A DNA stretch of 64,000 bases from Colias croceus (lineage: Eukaryota > Arthropoda > Insecta > Lepidoptera > Pieridae). Where the stretch lies: assembly GCF_905220415.1 (NCBI RefSeq), contig NC_059542.1:372001-436000 (forward strand), in the 5' to 3' direction. The notes beneath the pieces were generated by a model that saw only the letters and a program-made list of their open reading frames with translations, had not been told where the DNA came from and searched no databases. The translations under genes and the position numbers were made by a program. Positions 59,144 to 64,000 of the stretch are shown in pieces (position 1 is the first letter of the stretch; each line of letters begins with the position of its first letter).

Positions 59144-59752
59144 TTTATAATAAAAGTTGGAAGTTCACTTCCAATGAAATACACCATAGACAAATAAAAA
59201 GACAAAAATTATGTGTTCAATACGACATTTCAATTAACTTATTATAAATAAATTAAAAATTTCTTCGTAACTTATTTAAATAATTAATTAATACGACTCG
59301 CACGTGCCCAAATATAGAGCCAAGTGACAGTAATAAACAACTTACGAAACCAATTTCTTAGGTAAAAGATTAAGGGTTGTTAGATAGGTAGTCCATCCAA
59401 CATATCTCAGTCTTACAATATATTCATATAATTTATTTTAATATAACGTCTAGTGTCACAGGTGGCATAAATGCATATTTACAGACAGAATATAATAATT
59501 AATTGAACGAATGATTACGTATTCATTACTTTTGTATATTTATGATACAGTAATTGCCACTGGGAGTGCTTTGAAAATATTAACGATCTGTCTGACCTAA
59601 ATGTGACTGTATTAGTGACGTTAATAATTCAAATTTATTTAATTTATTATAGTACCAACCTCGCTTGAATTCTATCTATTTTATAATTAAAATCAATCTA
59701 GATTTCGATTAATTGGGGACTTAATATAAATGATATAGGTATTATGTACCCT
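59144..59752. other. intronic stretch, nothing recognised
   Basis: AT-rich, nothing recognisable. Confidence 0.45.
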
Positions 59753-59960
59753 TCAAAATCAAAATCAAAATTGTTTATTTGGAACACAACAACGTGACAA
59801 CAACACATTACAAAAACTTTATGCACGATGGCACCCAAACGCCCGCCTCCATACATTAGTAGTTCCACTAATCAAATTTTAACATTCATATCTCCAAAAC
59901 AGAAACACAAAGTAATGATAAAAGTAAGTAAGACGATTTAAACAAAATTAAAAAGACAAA
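59753..59960 (-). mobile_element. LINE 3' end (minus strand)
   Basis: On the plus strand tcaaaatcaaaatcaaaattg followed by tttatttggaacac is the reverse complement of a non-LTR 3' UTR ending in a (TTTTGA)n tail. The body is GC-richer and no coding part is visible. The inner boundary is approximate. Confidence 0.5.
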
Positions 59961-59964
59961 AATG

Positions 59965-60057
59965 TGCAGGTATGTGTTTGTGAGAGAGTGTGAGAATGTT
60001 ATGTGTGTGAGTATGCGAGGGTGAGATTATGTGAGTTTGTGAGGTTGAGTGAGAAAT
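59965..60057. repeat. degenerate GT/GA-rich tract
   Basis: gtgtttgtgagagagtgtgag and similar irregular GT/GA units. Confidence 0.7.
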
Positions 60058-61820
60058 GTAGATTATCCTTACCTACCCTTATATCATTCTAAGAGCCAGG
60101 TTATTAACTTGAAGATTGCTCACTTATTTACCTACATTTTGAAGAATATTTTTAAATTATTTGTCATTTTAACAGACATACCTACTAGTTAAAACCATCT
60201 CCAGAATTAGTTTAACTAACATCATAATGACCTTTCCACATAACAGTTAATACAAGAAATTTGACGAATAATTGTTGTTGACAATTTGGAAATTCAGAGC
60301 ACCGTAACGGCGCAAATACGCAAAATGTTTGCTCCCAGTGACCGTAAACATAACATTGTAAACGAGGTTAAAGCGAAATTATAAACGGGATAAGCTGGAA
60401 TCTGTAATTATTATCTAAACGACAGCGTCCGCCGCTCATGAATAATTTAATTGGCTGCAGTCAGATACAGGTCGGCGTGGAATTGTTTCTGCATTTAATA
60501 TTCTACGTACCGATTAGATTTCGATATTGATACATTTGGAACTTTCGAACTACAGCGTCTGATGCTGCCCGCTGGTCGCTTGTTTTGAATTCCGAAATGC
60601 AGATATTGCATGTCCGTCCAGTTTTTAATTGGATTGTATTTGTGATTTTATCAGCTTATATGATCACTTCTATGTCGATGTTAAAGTGAACAGAGCTTAG
60701 AACTAACGCATTTTTATCTCTAACAGATTTATTTTGAAAATTGTTCTCATTAGGTGCTAAGTCGGCTAATAAATTTTAAACAAACTATTAATGTATGTAG
60801 AATACCGTGTTCGAATCATATGAGGTGAACAATTTGCACATGTTATTTATAAGAATTAACATTTATAGCTACCTCTACTAAATAATGAATCAAAATTTTA
60901 TTCTTTATCGTTCTGTTTTTTCCAAAATAAAAAACCGCTATTGAACTCAATGTCATTGTTTATAAAAATCTCAAGAATACAACCATAAAATAATAGCAGT
61001 TTATTAAATATTAACGTTGGAAGGATGGACACAAAAGGTGGGTATTAATGCTAAATTGCGGTTATTCTTCTTTACTAATTGTCTCTATAAGGCATAATTA
61101 AATGTATTGTACTTCATAATAATCGGTTCACATATAAAACAATGCGTCAAATTGAATTTAAGTTGCGTATTTACTAGTTATTGTGATTTAGTATGTATGG
61201 AATGAAAATTATGGTTCTTTAGTGGCCTTTGTGCCTCCGTAAGGTTCTTCCATCGACACTATAAATAGCTACCAAATTAATAAATGATTGTTTAATACTC
61301 TTTTAGGCAATATGAACTGATCGATTAAGATGTAATTAAGTAGGTACCGTAAATCGAAAACTATTTACCAAGATACAAAGCAGTGCGCTTAAGCTAGTCT
61401 AAATAAACAATATCGTAATAACGTCATTAATTTTTGAGTTATAATTGATTAGTCTGAAAGTGCCAAAACCGCAAGTAACAGGGCAACACTGAACACAGCA
61501 GGACGATAAGTTGCCAGAGTGAATAAACAGGGTGTCAAATTTCACCCCTGCAGTAATTAAATCGGGGGAGAGGGTGGGACGCCACAAGCTTACCCGCTAT
61601 GCAACAAATAACTCTAAACTTTTGACGTATTGATATTTTTAATCAAGCGTACTGTGTACTTTTTGACTTTTGAAAGTTATTGTGTGTAAATTCGTATTGA
61701 AGGGATGAATGGATTTGAGTGAATTTGTATAGAATATGTTAACAATAATGCCCTCTTTTTATTGTAGATGGATATGTGCATGAAATGTTAAAATATAATA
61801 TTAAATGCATTTATACTAAA
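60058..61820. other. intronic stretch, nothing recognised
   Basis: AT-rich with a GC-richer patch at 60420-60610 that could be a regulatory element. Nothing supportable. Confidence 0.4.
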
Positions 61821-62023
61821 CTAGCTGTGCTCCGCGGTTTCACCCGCATTGCTTCGCTGATCGCTCCTGTTGGTCTTAGCGTGATTATATTATATAGCCC
61901 TCTATAGCTCGATAAATGGGCTATCTATCGCCGAAAGAATTTTTCAAATCAGACCAGAATTTACTGAGATAAGCGCGTTCAAACAAACAAACTCTTCAGC
62001 TTTATAATATTATTATTTATAGA
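61821..62023 (-). mobile_element. Helitron-like element, second subfamily, near-complete
   Basis: Left edge CTAGCTGTGCTCCGCGGTTTC, blocks gctcctgttggtcttagcgtg and aaacaaacaaactcttcagc, right edge atttatAGA. Inverted copy of the 25564-25763 type with a better-kept CTAG end. Confidence 0.72.
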
Positions 62024-63279
62024 TTATAGATTTAGCTTAAACAATAACATAGAAGACAGGTATTAACTGAATGTAACGACGCTAAAGCTTTTCTTCAACC
62101 AGAAATAGCAAGTAAAAACCATATTACAGGAAAACATTTTTAAAAATTGTTACGTGAAATTCCATGAACGCTAACAGGGCCATACATAATCATTGTACGC
62201 AGACAAGCGGAAAATATCCTTGCCCTAGAAGCGGTATTATTTATCTGTTTGTCCCGAATAAAGGTTGATCAAGTGTATCGATAGTACCGCCACTTGTCTT
62301 TGTTAGATGGTCATCTTGAAAGAGTTTCAGTTTGAGATTACGGCGTTTTATAAGAGAATATTTTTAGAAATATTGGACTATTTATTTTTAAAGTTTTCTC
62401 TCAGATATTTTTAATATCATTGTTACACACATAATCAAAGGCTTTTTATATTATATTAATTGTTTAGTCTTGTCGATATACATTCAAATGCGGTAGTTAC
62501 GACGCTATCAAAGATTGTTTGAAGAGACAAAGTTATAATTATTGTATGTATGTAGTGGTTATCTTTTAAAAAACTGTATCGATTTTAGAACTTCTTCCAT
62601 TATTATAAAACTACAGTATTCCTGATTATCGTGAGCTATATTTTTTATTAGATACCCGGTCAGATAAAGACATACGCAGTGTGCTATACGAATAAGTTTG
62701 AAGAGTCCCCAACCAAATGTTGCAATGTAGGACTTAACTTATTCATGAATTTGCCGCGGTATTAATAATTTGTTTTATTTTACGAGACCTATTATCTAGA
62801 CGCTTCGCCTCGTAAATACTTGAGGTAGCTGAATTTTAAAGTAAATGAAAGGGTTGTTCTCAGTTATTTTATAGCGGATTCTGAGAATGATATGCCTCTT
62901 TTGGGGATTGCCTGCTTAATTACGATTTTAGGGAATTTCAAGGGTGGCGAATAAAAATGTATAGGTAGATGTAAAATTTTGATTAGATTTATTTATTAAT
63001 TCCTTTGTTTACATTATTGTGCTGGGGTTAAAAGGAACTGAATATAATTAATTTGAGAAGACAGAGCGAATGAATGAAAAATGAATGCTCCTTTTAAAGA
63101 TGTATTTTATTTTTCTTTTGGTCAACTTTTTTGTATAGTTGTTAAACTTATACAGAGAAAATTTTGAAGCATGTATGTAAATTTCATATTCATAAATTAT
63201 TAATATACGAATTAGTTTTATTTTCATGTAACGTCAGTCGCATCAAGCTCTTTAGAAACTAGTGTGATAAATGAAAGGG
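62024..63279. other. intronic stretch, nothing recognised
   Basis: AT-rich, no repeat or exon seen before the tandem array begins. Confidence 0.45.
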
Positions 63280-63311
63280 ATATAAATTTATAAAGAATAG
63301 AAAAAATTCGA

Positions 63312-63386
63312 TCACGAGGCGGGACTCGAACCCGCATCCTTCGCGCCATTCCGGGGCGGATGCCTAACCAACTCAGCCACTCGTGA
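63312..63386 (-). tRNA. tRNA-like sequence, unit 1
   Basis: Minus strand, 75 nt. The acceptor stem TCACGAG / CTCGTGA pairs over all 7 bp. The D arm carries A box TGGCTGAGTTGG, the T arm GCGGG-TTCGAGT-CCCGC is perfect, and the B box is GGTTCGAGTCC. A T6 terminator lies 5 nt after the 3' end (A6 at 63301-63306). The anticodon arm is not canonical: the best fold is a 4-bp CGCC/GGCG stem with loop CCGGAAT (GGA at the anticodon place, C instead of U33) and extra bases on the 3' side. So it may be a SINE-type Pol III unit or pseudo-tRNA, not a working tRNA. Confidence 0.6.
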
Positions 63387-63621
63387 CCCGCCCGAGTAAT
63401 CGAATTTATTCTATCCTTTCAGTTTTATGTGTCTTAAGGGACACACCGCGCGCCATCTATTGAAATGATTTAACAACCATCTCAACCAATATGAAGCACT
63501 TTTCAGTGAATACAATATTGTAACGATGGAACACGACCTTTTCTTGAATTTATATTTTTTGGTTTTTATGGCATTCAAATGCTTTATAAATATAAATTTA
63601 TAAAGAATAGAAAAAATTCGA

Positions 63622-63696
63622 TCACGAGGCGGGACTCGAACCCGCATCCTTCGCGCCATTCCGGGGCGGATGCCTAACCAACTCAGCCACTCGTGA
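63622..63696 (-). tRNA. tRNA-like sequence, unit 2
   Basis: Identical to the copy at 63312-63386, including the T6 terminator (A6 at 63611-63616). Confidence 0.6.
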
Positions 63697-63931
63697 CCCG
63701 CCCGAGTAATCGAATTTATTCTATCCTTTCAGTTTTATGTGTCTTAAGGGACACACCGCGCGCCATCTATTGAAATGATTTAACAACCATCTCAACCAAT
63801 ATGAAGCACTTTTCAGTGAATACAATATTGTAACGATGGAACACGACCTTTTCTTGAATTTATATTTTTTGGTTTTTATGGCATTCAAATGCTTTATAAA
63901 TATAAATTTATAAAGAATAGAAAAAATTCGA

Positions 63932-64000
63932 TCACGAGGCGGGACTCGAACCCGCATCCTTCGCGCCATTCCGGGGCGGATGCCTAACCAACTCAGCCAC
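63932..64000 (-). tRNA. tRNA-like sequence, unit 3 (cut by the window edge)
   Basis: First 69 of 75 plus-strand bases are present and identical to the other two units. The minus-strand 5' acceptor bases lie beyond the window. Confidence 0.55.

Larger units (their letters stand above)
56332..64000 (+). other. intron of the Ig gene, continuing past the window
   Basis: After the GTAAGG donor no frame encoding the next part of the Ig domain (the VAW strand C, the YYMCQV-like strand F) could be found, so the rest is intron. It holds a foldback pair, Helitron-like elements, a minus-strand LINE end and the tandem array at the right edge. Confidence 0.6.
63280..64000 (-). repeat. 310-bp tandem array with tRNA-like units
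   Basis: Units repeat with a 310-bp period: 63301-63610 and 63611-63920 are identical base for base as far as I can read, and a third starts at 63921 and runs off the edge. Each unit holds a tRNA-like sequence (minus strand), a T6 tract, and an AT-rich spacer with ttgtaacgatggaacacgac and gcattcaaatgctttataaa. The open frames at 63411-63659 and 63721-63969 are shadows of the repeat. Confidence 0.95.

Noticed and set aside
63411..63969. Two identical 82-residue minus-strand frames
   Set aside because: They are the same stretch of the 310-bp tandem unit read twice, running across the spacer and not starting from a plausible gene structure.
63280..64000. Regular repeats resembling a CRISPR array
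   Set aside because: The whole 310-bp unit repeats with no variable spacers, and the context is a eukaryotic intron.

Overview
The window reads as nuclear DNA of a moth or butterfly (Lepidoptera). It is AT-rich with long non-coding stretches, and it carries interspersed repeats I associate with lepidopterans. These include Helitron-like elements ending in a GGGCGAAGCC hairpin plus CTAG, RTE-type LINEs with an ACG-repeat tail, and tRNA-headed SINEs. There are no bacterial features. Family names come from recognition by eye, not from a search.

Two host genes can be supported. At 7150-7846 (+) there is a compact two-exon gene for a small secreted protein of the MBF2 family (110 aa), with a candidate TATA box and a poly(A) signal. 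At 54486-56331 (+) lie the first two coding exons of a cell-surface immunoglobulin-superfamily protein of the lachesin-like / Dpr-interacting-protein type. They encode the signal peptide and the start of the first Ig domain. The splice phases fit exactly, a 7-codon uORF precedes the start, and the next intron runs off the right edge. No later exon was found, so the last 7.7 kb is intron. A CpG-rich island at 37.4-37.9 kb is a possible promoter for this gene, but that link is inference.

Most recognisable sequence is transposon-derived. 0-10 kb: Helitron-like fragments, a tRNA-SINE, the MBF2 gene and a LINE 3' end. 10-30 kb: sparse; a 5'-truncated LINE at 17-18 kb, several Helitron-like copies, two of the three copies of an unidentified ~165-bp repeat, a duplicated 85-bp segment and a 40-bp-arm foldback. 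30.9-33.1 kb: an RTE LINE with an uninterrupted 707-codon reverse-transcriptase frame and a 13-bp target-site duplication. 34.1-35.4 kb: an element with ~430-bp inverted arms. 35.9-36.2 kb: a complete tRNA-SINE with an RTE-like tail. 40-46.5 kb: a complete ~480-bp Helitron-like element and several perfect hairpins, including two overlapping zero-spacer palindromes of 46 and 52 bp. 53.4-54.4 kb: a GC-rich retroelement block ending about 50 bp before the Ig gene's exon.

The right edge (63.28 kb to the end) holds the most unusual structure. It is a 310-bp tandem array whose full units are identical, and each carries on the minus strand a tRNA-like sequence with intact Pol III A and B boxes and a T6 terminator. 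Part of the same unit occurs alone at 26.3 kb, inside the foldback.
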